Assembly: GCA_038521625.1 (NCBI GenBank)
Contig: JBCBKP010000023.1
Coordinates: 1-54,728 of the forward strand
Length of the DNA stretch: 54,728 nt
Source: JBCBKP01 sp038521625
GTDB taxonomy: Bacteria > Planctomycetota > Phycisphaerae > Phycisphaerales > UBA1924
Direction of reading: 5' to 3'
Below are positions 32,870 through 41,477 of this stretch, piece by piece. The first letter of the stretch is position 1. Each line of letters opens with the position of its first letter. The translations under genes were made by a program, and so were the position numbers. A model generated the notes under the pieces. It was not told the origin of the DNA, did no database searches, and saw only the letters and a program-made list of their open reading frames with translations.

Positions 32870-34651
32870 CTACCCGTAGAACAGGGGCGCCAATCCGACG
32901 CAGATCGCCCCGCAAAGAACGGTCAGCGGCCCCCCGAATTTCGCGTAATCCAGCCACCGGTAGCCGCCCGGTCCCATCACCATCAGGTTGGTCTGATAGC
33001 CGATCGGTGTCGTGAACTCGCAGCTCGCCGCGACCGCGATCGCGACGGCGAACGGAAGCACCGGCAGGCCGGCCTGCCCCGCGACAACCAGCGCGATCGG
33101 GAACATCAGCACCGCCGCCGCGTTGTTGGTCATCGTCATGCTGCAGAGCACGGTGAGCACGTAGACCGCCCCGAGCAGGCCGTAGATCCCGAGGCTCTCG
33201 GCCAGGCCGGTCACCACGCCGGCGGCCTGGGCGGCGAGCTGGGTGGTCTCGACCGCGTGGCCGATCCCGAAGGCGGCCGCGATCGTCACGAGCACCTGCA
33301 GATCCAGGGCGGTCCGGGCCTGCGGGCCCGTGCAGCAGCGCGTGAGGATCATCCCGCCGGCGGCGACCATCGCGGCGGCGAGCGGCGAGAGCAGCCCGGC
33401 GGTGATGGTCGCGACGAGCAGCACCAGGATCGCCGAGGCGACCCAGGCCCGCTCGTGGCGCGGGGCCGGGCCCCCGCGCTCGGTCACGAGCAGGAAGTCG
33501 CGGCTGTCCAGGTGCCGCCCGTTGAACTCGTCGCCGGCCTCGAGCAGCAGCGTGTCACCCGGGCGGAGAACGATGTCGCCGATCTTGCCCTCGAGCCGGT
33601 GGCCGAGACGGTGCACGCCGAGGACGACGGCGCCGTAGCGGGTCCGGAGCTGTGAGTCCCGGATGGTCTGCCCGACGAAGCGTGACGAATTGGACACGAC
33701 CGCCTCGATCAGCCGCCGGTCGGCCCGGTACGACGACCGCTCCTCGCGGAGGGGCTCGAGCCCGCGGACCTGCTGGAGGTCGACGACCGACTCCAGGTCG
33801 CCGACGAACGTCAGCACGTCGCCGGACCGCAGGACGAGGTCGGGCTCGGCGACGAGCGACTTCTCGCCCCGGTCAATCGTCGAGAGGAACAGCCCGGGCA
33901 GGTTCCGGAGCCCGGCCTGCTGGACGGTCTGGCCCGCGGCCGCCGCGCTATCGCCCACCCGGAGCGAGACGGTGTACTCGCGCGGGTCCTTGGACCGTGC
34001 CCCGCCGCCGCGGTCGCCCGGGAGCAAAGCCCGGCCCGCGAGCAGCATGTAGCCGATGCCGACCAGCGCGATGGGCAGGCCGACCCAGGCGAGGGTGAAC
34101 ATGCCGAACCGGACGGCCTCGCCGGCTTCGTCGAGCACGTCGTAGTCGATCAGCAGGCCCGCGACGACGACGTTCGTGCTCGTGCCGATCAGCGTGCAGG
34201 TGCCGCCGAGGATCGAGGCGAAGCTCAGCGGCATGAAGAGCTTGCCGACCGGCAGCCCGGAGCGGCGGGCGACGCCCGAAAGGACCGGGACGAACATCGC
34301 CACGATCGGGGTGTTGTTGACGAACGCGCTGACCGCCGCGACCGGCAGTGCGATGCGGGCCTGCGCGCCCGCGACCGACCTCGCCCCGCTGAGCAGGCGC
34401 GTGGACAGCAGATTGGTCGCGCCGGTGTGCCGCATGCCGGCCGACACGACGTAGAGCAGGCCCACGGTCAGCACAGCGGGGTTACCGAACCCGGCCACCG
34501 CATCGGCGGGAGCGATGACGCCGAGCAGAACCAGCGCCGCGAGCACACCCATCAGCACGAGGTCGGCGCCGAACCGCCCCGCCGCCAGCGCGCCGATCAT
34601 CAGGACGATCAGCCCGGCGGTGATCCCTGGGTGCCAGCTCTCGGGCAGCAT
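32870..34651 (-). CDS. SLC13/DASS-family transporter with two RCK_C (TrkA-C) domains
   Basis: A 593-aa membrane protein. The N-terminal half contains the family motif 'SAFVNNTPIVAMFVPV' and 'LGGTCTLIGTSTNVVVAGLL', and the C-terminal half the partner motif 'TMTNNAAAVLMFPIAL' and 'TTPIGYQTNLMVMGPGGY'. Between them, about residues 215-390, lie two cytosolic RCK_C domains ('FVGDLESVVDLQQV', 'PGDTLLLEAGDEF'). This arrangement is known for sulfate or dicarboxylate permeases of the SLT/SAC1 type. Proximity to APS kinase, ATP sulfurylase and CysQ makes sulfate a good guess. Starts at the ATG at 34651. Confidence 0.9.
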   Translation of the reverse strand: MLPESWHPGITAGLIVLMIGALAAGRFGADLVLMGVLAALVLLGVIAPADAVAGFGNPAVLTVGLLYVVSAGMRHTGATNLLSTRLLSGARSVAGAQARIALPVAAVSAFVNNTPIVAMFVPVLSGVARRSGLPVGKLFMPLSFASILGGTCTLIGTSTNVVVAGLLIDYDVLDEAGEAVRFGMFTLAWVGLPIALVGIGYMLLAGRALLPGDRGGGARSKDPREYTVSLRVGDSAAAAGQTVQQAGLRNLPGLFLSTIDRGEKSLVAEPDLVLRSGDVLTFVGDLESVVDLQQVRGLEPLREERSSYRADRRLIEAVVSNSSRFVGQTIRDSQLRTRYGAVVLGVHRLGHRLEGKIGDIVLRPGDTLLLEAGDEFNGRHLDSRDFLLVTERGGPAPRHERAWVASAILVLLVATITAGLLSPLAAAMVAAGGMILTRCCTGPQARTALDLQVLVTIAAAFGIGHAVETTQLAAQAAGVVTGLAESLGIYGLLGAVYVLTVLCSMTMTNNAAAVLMFPIALVVAGQAGLPVLPFAVAIAVAASCEFTTPIGYQTNLMVMGPGGYRWLDYAKFGGPLTVLCGAICVGLAPLFYG

Positions 34652-34708
34652 GGGCTCATTGAAGGCCCGCCGGCGGTCGGAATCGCCGCGCCGGCCGCCC
34701 TCGGGGCG

Positions 34709-35728
34709 TCATTCGCGCCGCAGGCGACCGATCGCGTCGAGCACGCGGTCGAACCAGGGCTCCCGGACCGCCACGATGCCCCGGTTGGACTCGAGCCCGC
34801 GCCCCAGAGAGAAATCGAGCGGCTCCCCCGCCAGATCGACCGCCCTCGCGCCCGATTCGGTGGCGATCAGCGAGCCCGCGGCGTGGTCCCAGATGCGCTC
34901 GACGTATCCGCCCTTGCGGGGAAGACGCAGATAGGCGTCGGCCTGGCCCCGCGCGACCACCGCGTACTTGCACTGGCTGTCGAGCCGGGCCGGCGGGGCG
35001 ATCTCAGCGCCGCCCTCGGTCAGCAGCTCGAGCACCCGGTCGGTGTCGCCGCGGCTGGTGTGCTTCTTCTCGACCGACGCGGTCACGACGAAACCGACGT
35101 CCGAGCGAGAGGCCCCGGGGTCGAGACGCGTCGGCGGCTCGGCGCCCTCGAGGGCGTCGTGCTCGGTCGCGCCGGAGCCGCGTTCTGCCAGATAGACCGA
35201 GCCCACCGGGTCCGGGGTCTCGAGCGACGCCGCGTGGTTGCGCGAGAGATTCGGGCAGGCCATCGCGGCGAGCACGGGCTCGCGGCCCCGGACGAAGCCG
35301 AGCGCGACGGCGTACTGCTGGCCCCGCAGGAAGCCCTTGGTGCCGTCGATCGGGTCGAGGGTCCAGAAGCCGCCCTCGGGGTCCGGCTCGGCGTCGCCCA
35401 GGTCGATCGCGTCGAGCAGGCTCTGCTCGGTCGCTTCGGGCCAGGAGATCCGCGCCGCCTCGAGCGCCGCGCCGAGCTGCGTCCGGTGATCGGGGTCGCG
35501 CAGGAACGCGCTGGTCTCCTCGGCGACGAGCGGGATCTCGCCGAGGCGCTCGCGCAGGACGTGCGCGACGACGGCCTGGCTGGCGAAGTCGGCGACCGTG
35601 ACGGGGCTGTCATCGTCCTTGGTGATCGCGCGGACGTCATCGAGGCGGCGCTGGACGTCTCGGCAGACGTGGGCGGCGAGGCGGACCGCCTCGTGCGCGG
35701 CCTCGAGCATGCGTGCGGGATCGGTCAT
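34709..35728 (-). CDS. 3'(2'),5'-bisphosphate nucleotidase, CysQ/HAL2-like
   Basis: A 339-aa phosphatase of the inositol monophosphatase superfamily. The metal motif 'DPIDGTKGF' and the second site 'IWDHAAGSLIATESGA' are intact, with a leading 'SPVTVADFASQAVV' typical of the PAP-phosphatase branch. Such enzymes remove the 3'-phosphate of PAP produced by sulfate reduction or sulfation. The start ATG is at 35728; the upstream frame is antisense. Its position among sulfate genes fits that role; inositol monophosphatase is the alternative. Confidence 0.88.
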   Translation of the reverse strand: MTDPARMLEAAHEAVRLAAHVCRDVQRRLDDVRAITKDDDSPVTVADFASQAVVAHVLRERLGEIPLVAEETSAFLRDPDHRTQLGAALEAARISWPEATEQSLLDAIDLGDAEPDPEGGFWTLDPIDGTKGFLRGQQYAVALGFVRGREPVLAAMACPNLSRNHAASLETPDPVGSVYLAERGSGATEHDALEGAEPPTRLDPGASRSDVGFVVTASVEKKHTSRGDTDRVLELLTEGGAEIAPPARLDSQCKYAVVARGQADAYLRLPRKGGYVERIWDHAAGSLIATESGARAVDLAGEPLDFSLGRGLESNRGIVAVREPWFDRVLDAIGRLRRE

Positions 35729-35851
35729 GGTGCGCTGCCCCGGTCTCGGTCCGATTCGGTGGCCCGATCTGTGCCAAAGTTCGACGGACCGATCCAGGCG
35801 GCGCGTCTCTGGATTGGACCATACGGGGCCGACGGCCCCGAAGGGGGTGCC

Positions 35852-36874
35852 ATGGACGCGAAGATCGCGAGTGTTGTCATTGCCGGAGGCATCGCGGCCG
35901 CCGGCCTGAGCGTGCTCGCCTGGTCTGTCGCGGGCCAGTTCGGGCCTCGGGCGCCGGTCCGCAGCGCCGAGAGCCAACGCTCGACGCCCGCGCCCGTGGC
36001 GGCCGAGGGCGGGGCGCGCGAGGTCACCGTCGATCAGCTCGCCGGCGGCGACGGCGACGCGATCCCGGGCTCGATCGATCTCGACAACCCGCCCCCGGGC
36101 GCGATCCGGCTGGAGGGACCCGAGGCGCAGCAGCGCCTGGCCGAGCTCGGATTCGCCGGCGCGGAACAGGCCGAGGCCGACCTCGCCGGACCGTTCGACT
36201 TCGAGCGTGTCTCGGACGCGGCGGAAGCCGCGTCGCTGTTCGACCAGACGCCGGTCGAGCTCGAGAACGCCGCGGCCGTGGCGCTGGCCGATCAGTCGCG
36301 CGAGCGCCGGCGCAGCCTGATCCAGAGCTGGCGCGACCTGATGCGTCCGCTCGTCGCCGAGGACATCGACGCGTTCAGCGCCGCGTTCCTTTCCGTCGGT
36401 GGTCTGCGCGGAGACGAAGAGCCGCCCGGCGCGGCGCTCTACAACCGGCTGCACGCGCTGATGGGCGGCGGCACGGTCGATCTGACCTCGGCGCGCATCG
36501 AGCGGATCGGCGAGGACGCGGGCGGCCGCGTGCCGAAGCTGCCCAACATCCCGGGGATGCCGGAGATGTCGCCCGACGCGGTGCCGATCATGATGATGCA
36601 GTTCGCGGCCGAGGACGAGGGCGGCGAGACCCGGCGGGCCGACAGCGGCGTCCGCATGCCGCTGGGGCACATGTTCGGCTCCGACCCCGCGGCCGGCCCG
36701 GTCGTCGAGGTCTGGGCGCCCGTGCGGATCGAAGGCCGTCGCGGCGACGCCGCCGATTTCTCGCTCTCGCTGTTCATGACCTTCGACGAGTCGGTCCGGT
36801 CCTGGCGGCCGGTCGCGGCCGCGGCGCGGCTCGGCTCGGACGCGGCGCGTTCGCGCTGGGAGAACTTTCGATGA
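35852..36874 (+). CDS. Membrane-anchored protein linked to a pseudopilin
   Basis: A 340-aa protein starting at 35852 (AAGGGGGT upstream). One N-terminal transmembrane helix ('VVIAGGIAAAGLSVLAWSVA') is followed by an Ala/Glu-rich periplasmic part. No known domain is recognised. Its stop overlaps the ATG of the following pseudopilin by 4 bp (ATGA), so the pair is translationally coupled, as with 26940/27637. Possibly an assembly or cargo protein for the pseudopilin; inference only. Confidence 0.72.
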   Translation: MDAKIASVVIAGGIAAAGLSVLAWSVAGQFGPRAPVRSAESQRSTPAPVAAEGGAREVTVDQLAGGDGDAIPGSIDLDNPPPGAIRLEGPEAQQRLAELGFAGAEQAEADLAGPFDFERVSDAAEAASLFDQTPVELENAAAVALADQSRERRRSLIQSWRDLMRPLVAEDIDAFSAAFLSVGGLRGDEEPPGAALYNRLHALMGGGTVDLTSARIERIGEDAGGRVPKLPNIPGMPEMSPDAVPIMMMQFAAEDEGGETRRADSGVRMPLGHMFGSDPAAGPVVEVWAPVRIEGRRGDAADFSLSLFMTFDESVRSWRPVAAAARLGSDAARSRWENFR

Positions 36875-37704
36875 GCACGAAGACGCGTCGCGGATTCTCG
36901 CTGATCGAGCTGCTCGTGACGATCGGCCTGATCGCGCTGCTGATCGGGATCCTGCTGCCCGCGCTGGCCGGCTCGCGCCAGAGCGCCCAGCGCCTGGTCG
37001 CGCTCAGCAACGCGCGGAGCACATCGCAGGCTTTCGAGCTGTACCTCGGCCAGAACAACGGCAGCTACCCGTACGCCACGCCTGTGGAGAGCGAGTCGCC
37101 GCTCGGCGGGCTGTCGAACTTCGTTGTCTTCCGCTGGTACCCCGAGGGCACGATCATCGCCAACAGCGACCTGTTCTCGGTCGAGTGGGGCTGGCCCTCG
37201 CTGCTCGCGAGCGTGACGCCCTGGAACGAGGCGTACCAGACCTGGACCTCGCCCGGCCTCGGCCTCGAGCTGCCCAGCGAGGGGCGCGACTGGCAGGACC
37301 AGCTGCAGTCGCTCGGGCTCAACGAGGGCCAACCGTTCAGCCAGTTCAGCGAGACGATCTCGTGGCGGCTGTCCAACAACTTCACCGCCGACCCGGCGGT
37401 CTGGAACCCGTCCGCGAACACGCCGGCCGACGAGTCGCTCGTCCGGGGCGTGACGCGGTCGGAGGTCGCCTACCCGGCGAGCAAGGTCCTGTTCTGGGAC
37501 ACGCACCTGGCGTGGATGCGCAACCGGCCCGAGCTGGTGGACGGCCACTGGGCGGCGCCGACGCCGATGGCGTTCGCCGACGGGCACGCCGAGGCGCTGC
37601 TGCCGCAGGACGCCCGGATGCCGGTGACAAACCGTCTGCGCACGCAGCGGGCGCCCAAGGCCTTCCGCGACACCGAGAGCGGCGTGCGGGGCGTAGACTA
37701 CTGA
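36871..37704 (+). CDS. Prepilin-like protein (H-Xn-DG type)
   Basis: A 277-aa pseudopilin. Start ATG overlaps the previous stop (ATGA). The prepilin cleavage motif 'RRGFSLIELLVTIGLIALLI' is at the N-terminus. The C-terminal signature is 'HWAAPTPMAFADGHAEALL', an H-X10-DG spacing longer than in the pseudopilin at 26940. 'KVLFWDTHLAWMRNRPELVD' just before it is repeated closely in the next gene. No export machine is nearby. The large central part is Trp/Tyr-rich and secreted. Confidence 0.88.
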   Translation: MSTKTRRGFSLIELLVTIGLIALLIGILLPALAGSRQSAQRLVALSNARSTSQAFELYLGQNNGSYPYATPVESESPLGGLSNFVVFRWYPEGTIIANSDLFSVEWGWPSLLASVTPWNEAYQTWTSPGLGLELPSEGRDWQDQLQSLGLNEGQPFSQFSETISWRLSNNFTADPAVWNPSANTPADESLVRGVTRSEVAYPASKVLFWDTHLAWMRNRPELVDGHWAAPTPMAFADGHAEALLPQDARMPVTNRLRTQRAPKAFRDTESGVRGVDY

Positions 37705-37774
37705 GCCACCTCCGCCCGAAACCCGGGCGCCCCGGGTCGCGTATACCAGCACGCGACGGGAGGCGGTCCGGGTC

Positions 37775-38575
37775 ATGAAACGCACCAGGCACGCGCGGGG
37801 CTTCTCGAGGGTCGAACTGATCACCGCGGTCGCGGCGGTGCTCGTGCTTGTCCTCGTCGTTTCGGCGACATTCGTCACGCCGCAGCGCATGACGCCCGAG
37901 CGCCGGGCATTCGACAATGCCCGCGAGATCGGCATCTCGTTCTTCAAATACGCGGCGGACCACGCGGACGCGTTCCCGCATTACCAGCCCGACTCGCTGG
38001 GCTCACGCGCAGCAACGATCGCCTGGTACCCGAACGGCACGACGATCGCGACGGAGAACCCGCTCGATATCGAATGGGCCTGGCCGTCGCAGATCACAAG
38101 CTATTCGCCGTGGGCAAGTTCCTATGAATCCTGGATCTCGCCGGGCCACGGGCTGACGCTCCCGGCCCCAGGCAACGACTGGACGCGGCAGATGGCTGCG
38201 CTCGGGATCGAGGGCGACGACGGCGCGCACCCGATGAGCGGCACGATCTCGTGGCGCTACCCGGCCCACTTCGGCGCGGGCGTCGTGGGCCCCAACGGCG
38301 CGTTCGTTCCCGCTGTGCGCCGGTTCTCCGAGGTCGCATTCCCGAGCAGGAAGGTCCTGCTCTGGGACACGCATCTGGCGTGGCTGCGAGAGCGGCCCGA
38401 GCGCATCGATGGCCATTGGAACGCGCCGACACCGATGCTCTTTGTGGACGGCTCGGCCAGCATGCGGAACCCGCTCGACGCGAATCCCCCCGGCGAGCCG
38501 CACCCGCTCAGGCCCGACGGCACAGTGATCCCTATCCGCGACACACGGCTCGGCGCCCGCGGGATCGACTACTGA
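37775..38575 (+). CDS. Pseudopilin paralogue with altered cleavage site
   Basis: A 266-aa protein, 70 bp after its close paralogue (GGGAGG 8 nt upstream). Shared blocks include 'KVLLWDTHLAWLRERPERID' and 'HWNAPTPMLFVDGSASMRNP' (H-X10-DG). The prepilin region reads 'ARGFSRVELITAVAAVLVLV', where the usual 'SLIEL' is 'SRVEL', so recognition by prepilin peptidase may still work (Gly-Phe and Glu5 are kept) but the helix is less hydrophobic. Likely derived from the 36871 gene by duplication. Confidence 0.85.
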   Translation: MKRTRHARGFSRVELITAVAAVLVLVLVVSATFVTPQRMTPERRAFDNAREIGISFFKYAADHADAFPHYQPDSLGSRAATIAWYPNGTTIATENPLDIEWAWPSQITSYSPWASSYESWISPGHGLTLPAPGNDWTRQMAALGIEGDDGAHPMSGTISWRYPAHFGAGVVGPNGAFVPAVRRFSEVAFPSRKVLLWDTHLAWLRERPERIDGHWNAPTPMLFVDGSASMRNPLDANPPGEPHPLRPDGTVIPIRDTRLGARGIDY

Positions 38576-38595
38576 TCTGATCGGAGCGGACGGCC

Positions 38596-39213
38596 TCAGC
38601 CGATCTCGATGCCCTGGCCGCGGACGTACTCCAGGCACGCCGCGACCGAGTCCTCGATCGACATGTGGGCCGGCTTGAGCACCAGCTCGGGCTTCTCCGG
38701 CGCCTCGTACGGGTCGTCGATGCCCGTGAACCCCTTGATCTCGCCGGCGCGGGCCTTCTTGTACAGGCCCTTGGGGTCGCGCTCCTCGCAGACATCGATC
38801 GGCGTGTCGACGAAGACCTCGCAGAAGTGCATGCCGGTCTCGGCGTGCAGATCGCGGCAGGCGTCGCGGTCCTTGCGGTAGGGGCTGATGAACGAGGTCA
38901 GCGTCACGTGCCCGGCGTCGCTGAACAGCTTGGCGACCTCGCCGATCCGGCGGATGTTCTCCTCGCGGTCCTCGGCGCTGAATCCCAGGTTCTTGTTGAG
39001 CCCGTGGCGGATGTTGTCGCCGTCGAGGCGGTAGCAGGGCACGCCGGCCTGGACGAGGACCTGCTCGAGGGCGCTGGCGATCGTGCTCTTGCCCGAGGCG
39101 CTCAGGCCGGTGAACCACATGGTCAGGCCCGTGCAGTTCAGGGCCTTCCAGCGCTCGTCGCGCGTCAGGTTGCCCTCGTGCCAGTGGATGTTGGTCGCCT
39201 TGATCTCGGCCAT
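38596..39213 (-). CDS. cysC: Adenylylsulfate (APS) kinase
   Basis: A 205-aa kinase with P-loop 'FTGLSASGKSTIASAL' and the APS-binding 'YRLDGDNIRHGLNKNLGFSA', 'DREENIRRIGEVAKLFSDAG' and 'GLYKKARAGEIKGFTGIDDP'. It phosphorylates APS to PAPS, the sulfate donor for reduction or sulfation. The start is the ATG at 39213; the longer frame is antisense. It is not adjacent to the ATP sulfurylase gene (41478) but both are within 3 kb. Convergent with the pseudopilin gene. Confidence 0.95.
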   Translation of the reverse strand: MAEIKATNIHWHEGNLTRDERWKALNCTGLTMWFTGLSASGKSTIASALEQVLVQAGVPCYRLDGDNIRHGLNKNLGFSAEDREENIRRIGEVAKLFSDAGHVTLTSFISPYRKDRDACRDLHAETGMHFCEVFVDTPIDVCEERDPKGLYKKARAGEIKGFTGIDDPYEAPEKPELVLKPAHMSIEDSVAACLEYVRGQGIEIG

Positions 39214-39326
39214 CGCGTCGTCGCTCCAATCGCAAGCGTGTTCGGGGATCCCCCGGCGGGGCCGCAACTCTAGACCGCGCCCCCGCCCCCCCGAGATCGG
39301 GCGCCCGCGGGGCTTATGCTCGGGCC

Positions 39327-40376
39327 ATGAAGACCCTCTGCACGCTCGTTTCCGCCGTCCTGACCCCGGTCGCGGTCGCCCAGCCGGATTTCTCGGCCGT
39401 CGACCGGGCGGTCGAGGCGCTGCTCGAGCGCGAGGAGCGGCTGCCGGGCGCCGCCGTGCTCGTCGCCGACCGCGAGGGCGTGCTCCACGAGGCCTACTTC
39501 GGCGGCTACGACCGGGAGACGGTCGTGCCGATCGCCTCGGCGAGCAAGATCGTCGCGGCGACGGCGGTCATGACGCTCGTCGACGACGGCCGGATGGCCC
39601 TCGACGCCCCGGTCTCGACCTACCTGCCCGGCGTCTTCGACGAAGAGACGGCCGGCCCGGAGAAGGCCGCGCTGACCATCGATGAGCTCTTCTCGATGAC
39701 CAGCGGGCTGCCCGCCGACGGTCGCCCGGCGCGGTTCGTCAACGACCGCGGGGCCTCGATGCGCGACGCGGTGCTCGGGATCGCCCGCGAGATCGAGCTC
39801 GAGGGCGAGCCGGGCGGCGGCTTCCGGTACGGCAGCTACGGCATGCACGTCGCCGGGCACGCGGCCGAGACGGTGAGCGGCAAGGACTTCGAGTCGCTCG
39901 TGACCGAGTCGGTCTGCACGCCGCTGGGGATCACGACGATCGAGTGGGACGCGTTCGGCGAGACCGAGAACTACTGGCCGGCCGCCAACGCCGAGGCCAG
40001 CCTGCCGGACTACGCCCGCTTCATGCGGATGCTGCTGAGGCGGGGCGAGCTCGACGGGACGCGCGTCCTATCCGAGGCCGCCGTGGAGTCGATGTTCGAA
40101 GACCGCACGGCCGACCAGCGCCGCGCCCGCGCCGAGGCGGGCGAGAGCGCCGGGGGCTGGGGCTACGCGTTCGGCATGTGGGTCGAGCAGCGCGACGACG
40201 ACGGCAACAGCACGCGCGTCAGCAGCCCGGGGCTCTTCGGCTTCACGCCGGTGCTCGACCTCGAGGACGACTACGTGGCGGTCTTCATGGTGACCGGGCT
40301 CCGCAATCGGATCGCCGGCGATATCCGCGAGATCCTCGGAGCGATCGACGACGCGATGGCCGAAGCCCGTGACTGA
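39327..40376 (+). CDS. Serine hydrolase, beta-lactamase family
   Basis: A 349-aa exported enzyme; the N-terminus 'TLVSAVLTPVAVAQP' is a signal peptide. The SxxK motif is 'SASK' in 'VPIASASKIV', and the second motif is 'RYGSYGMHVAG' (Tyr-Gly-Ser). The usual third motif (HxG/KTG) is not obvious; 'SSPGLFGFTPVLDLEDDYVA' lies where it should be, so the mechanism may differ from class C beta-lactamases. Paralogue of the gene at 98-1228. Its stop overlaps the RarD start by 8 bp. Confidence 0.85.
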   Translation: MKTLCTLVSAVLTPVAVAQPDFSAVDRAVEALLEREERLPGAAVLVADREGVLHEAYFGGYDRETVVPIASASKIVAATAVMTLVDDGRMALDAPVSTYLPGVFDEETAGPEKAALTIDELFSMTSGLPADGRPARFVNDRGASMRDAVLGIAREIELEGEPGGGFRYGSYGMHVAGHAAETVSGKDFESLVTESVCTPLGITTIEWDAFGETENYWPAANAEASLPDYARFMRMLLRRGELDGTRVLSEAAVESMFEDRTADQRRARAEAGESAGGWGYAFGMWVEQRDDDGNSTRVSSPGLFGFTPVLDLEDDYVAVFMVTGLRNRIAGDIREILGAIDDAMAEARD

Positions 40377-41364
40377 TCCCGGGCCGGCCCGCGACGACCC
40401 GCACGAGATCGCGATCGGGTGGCGCTACGGCGTCATGGCGTATGCCTGGTGGGGCCTGGTCTTCCCGTTCCACCTGAAGTGGCTCACCGAGGCGGCGCCG
40501 GATGGCGTCACCGAGGGCGGGGCCTGGTGGCCGTCGGAGATCCTGGCCCACCGGGTGCTCTGGGCGCTGATCTTCTGCTTCGGGCTGCTGACCTGGCTGA
40601 AGCGGTGGGGGCAGCTGGGCACCGCGCTGCGGAGCCGGAAGACCCTCTCGATCCTGCTGCTGACCGCCTCGCTGGTCTCGGTGAACTGGCTGGTCTTCAT
40701 CTACGCGGTCGCCGAGGGCCAGCTCTACCGGGCGAGCCTGGGCTACTTCGTGACGCCGCTGGTGAACGTGATCTTGGGCATGCTGTTCCTGGGCGAGCGG
40801 CTGCGGGGCGCGCAGTGGCCCGCGATCGCGCTGGCCGCGGCGGGCATGGCCTGGCTGGTGCTCGGCGCCGGCGGGTTCCCGTGGATCGAGCTCTCGCTCG
40901 CCGTCTCGTTCGGCTTCTACGGGCTGGTGCGCAAGAAGGCCTCCGTCGGCCCGATCGTCGGGCTGACCGTCGAGACCGCGGTGCTGGCCCCGGTCGGGGT
41001 CGCGTTCCTGGTCTTCCTGGGCCTGGGCGTCGGGCCGGCGGCGGGGCGGGAGACCGGTTTCGAGACCGGCGGCCCGCTGACCGTCACCTTGCTGGTCTTG
41101 AGCGGCCTGAGCACGGCGCTCCCGCTGCTCTGGTTCGCCGCGGCCGCGAAGCGGCTGCCGCTGGTCTCGATCGGCTTCCTGCAGTTCTCGGCGCCGACCG
41201 GCCAGTTCCTGCTGGGCGTGCTGCTCTTCGACGAGGTCGTGCCGGATCGGAACTGGCTCGGGTACGCGTTGATCTGGGCGGGCGTGAGCTGGTTCGCGGG
41301 CGAGAGCTACCTCGCGGCGCGTCGGAGACGGATCGCGATCGCGCCCGGGCCCGCGCCAGAGTGA
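40369..41364 (+). CDS. RarD-like EamA/DMT-family transporter
   Basis: A 331-aa protein with about ten hydrophobic helices. The RarD signature 'YGVMAYAWWGLVFPFHLKWL' opens the protein, then 'SVNWLVFIYAVAEGQLYRAS' and 'LGYFVTPLVNVILGMLFLGE' mark the two EamA halves. It is a drug/metabolite transporter of unknown substrate (RarD is linked with chloramphenicol resistance in Pseudomonas). The GTG start at 40369 overlaps the previous gene. Nothing in the context names its cargo. Confidence 0.9.
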   Translation: MTDPGPARDDPHEIAIGWRYGVMAYAWWGLVFPFHLKWLTEAAPDGVTEGGAWWPSEILAHRVLWALIFCFGLLTWLKRWGQLGTALRSRKTLSILLLTASLVSVNWLVFIYAVAEGQLYRASLGYFVTPLVNVILGMLFLGERLRGAQWPAIALAAAGMAWLVLGAGGFPWIELSLAVSFGFYGLVRKKASVGPIVGLTVETAVLAPVGVAFLVFLGLGVGPAAGRETGFETGGPLTVTLLVLSGLSTALPLLWFAAAAKRLPLVSIGFLQFSAPTGQFLLGVLLFDEVVPDRNWLGYALIWAGVSWFAGESYLAARRRRIAIAPGPAPE

Positions 41365-41477
41365 GGGCCCGCCCCTACCCTCCGGCTCGCGGACGGCCGG
41401 CGGTGGGAGTGGGATCCTGACGGCCTCCGAACTTGGCGCCCTCCGGGGCACCCGCCAGAATCACACGGGAGGCAGAT

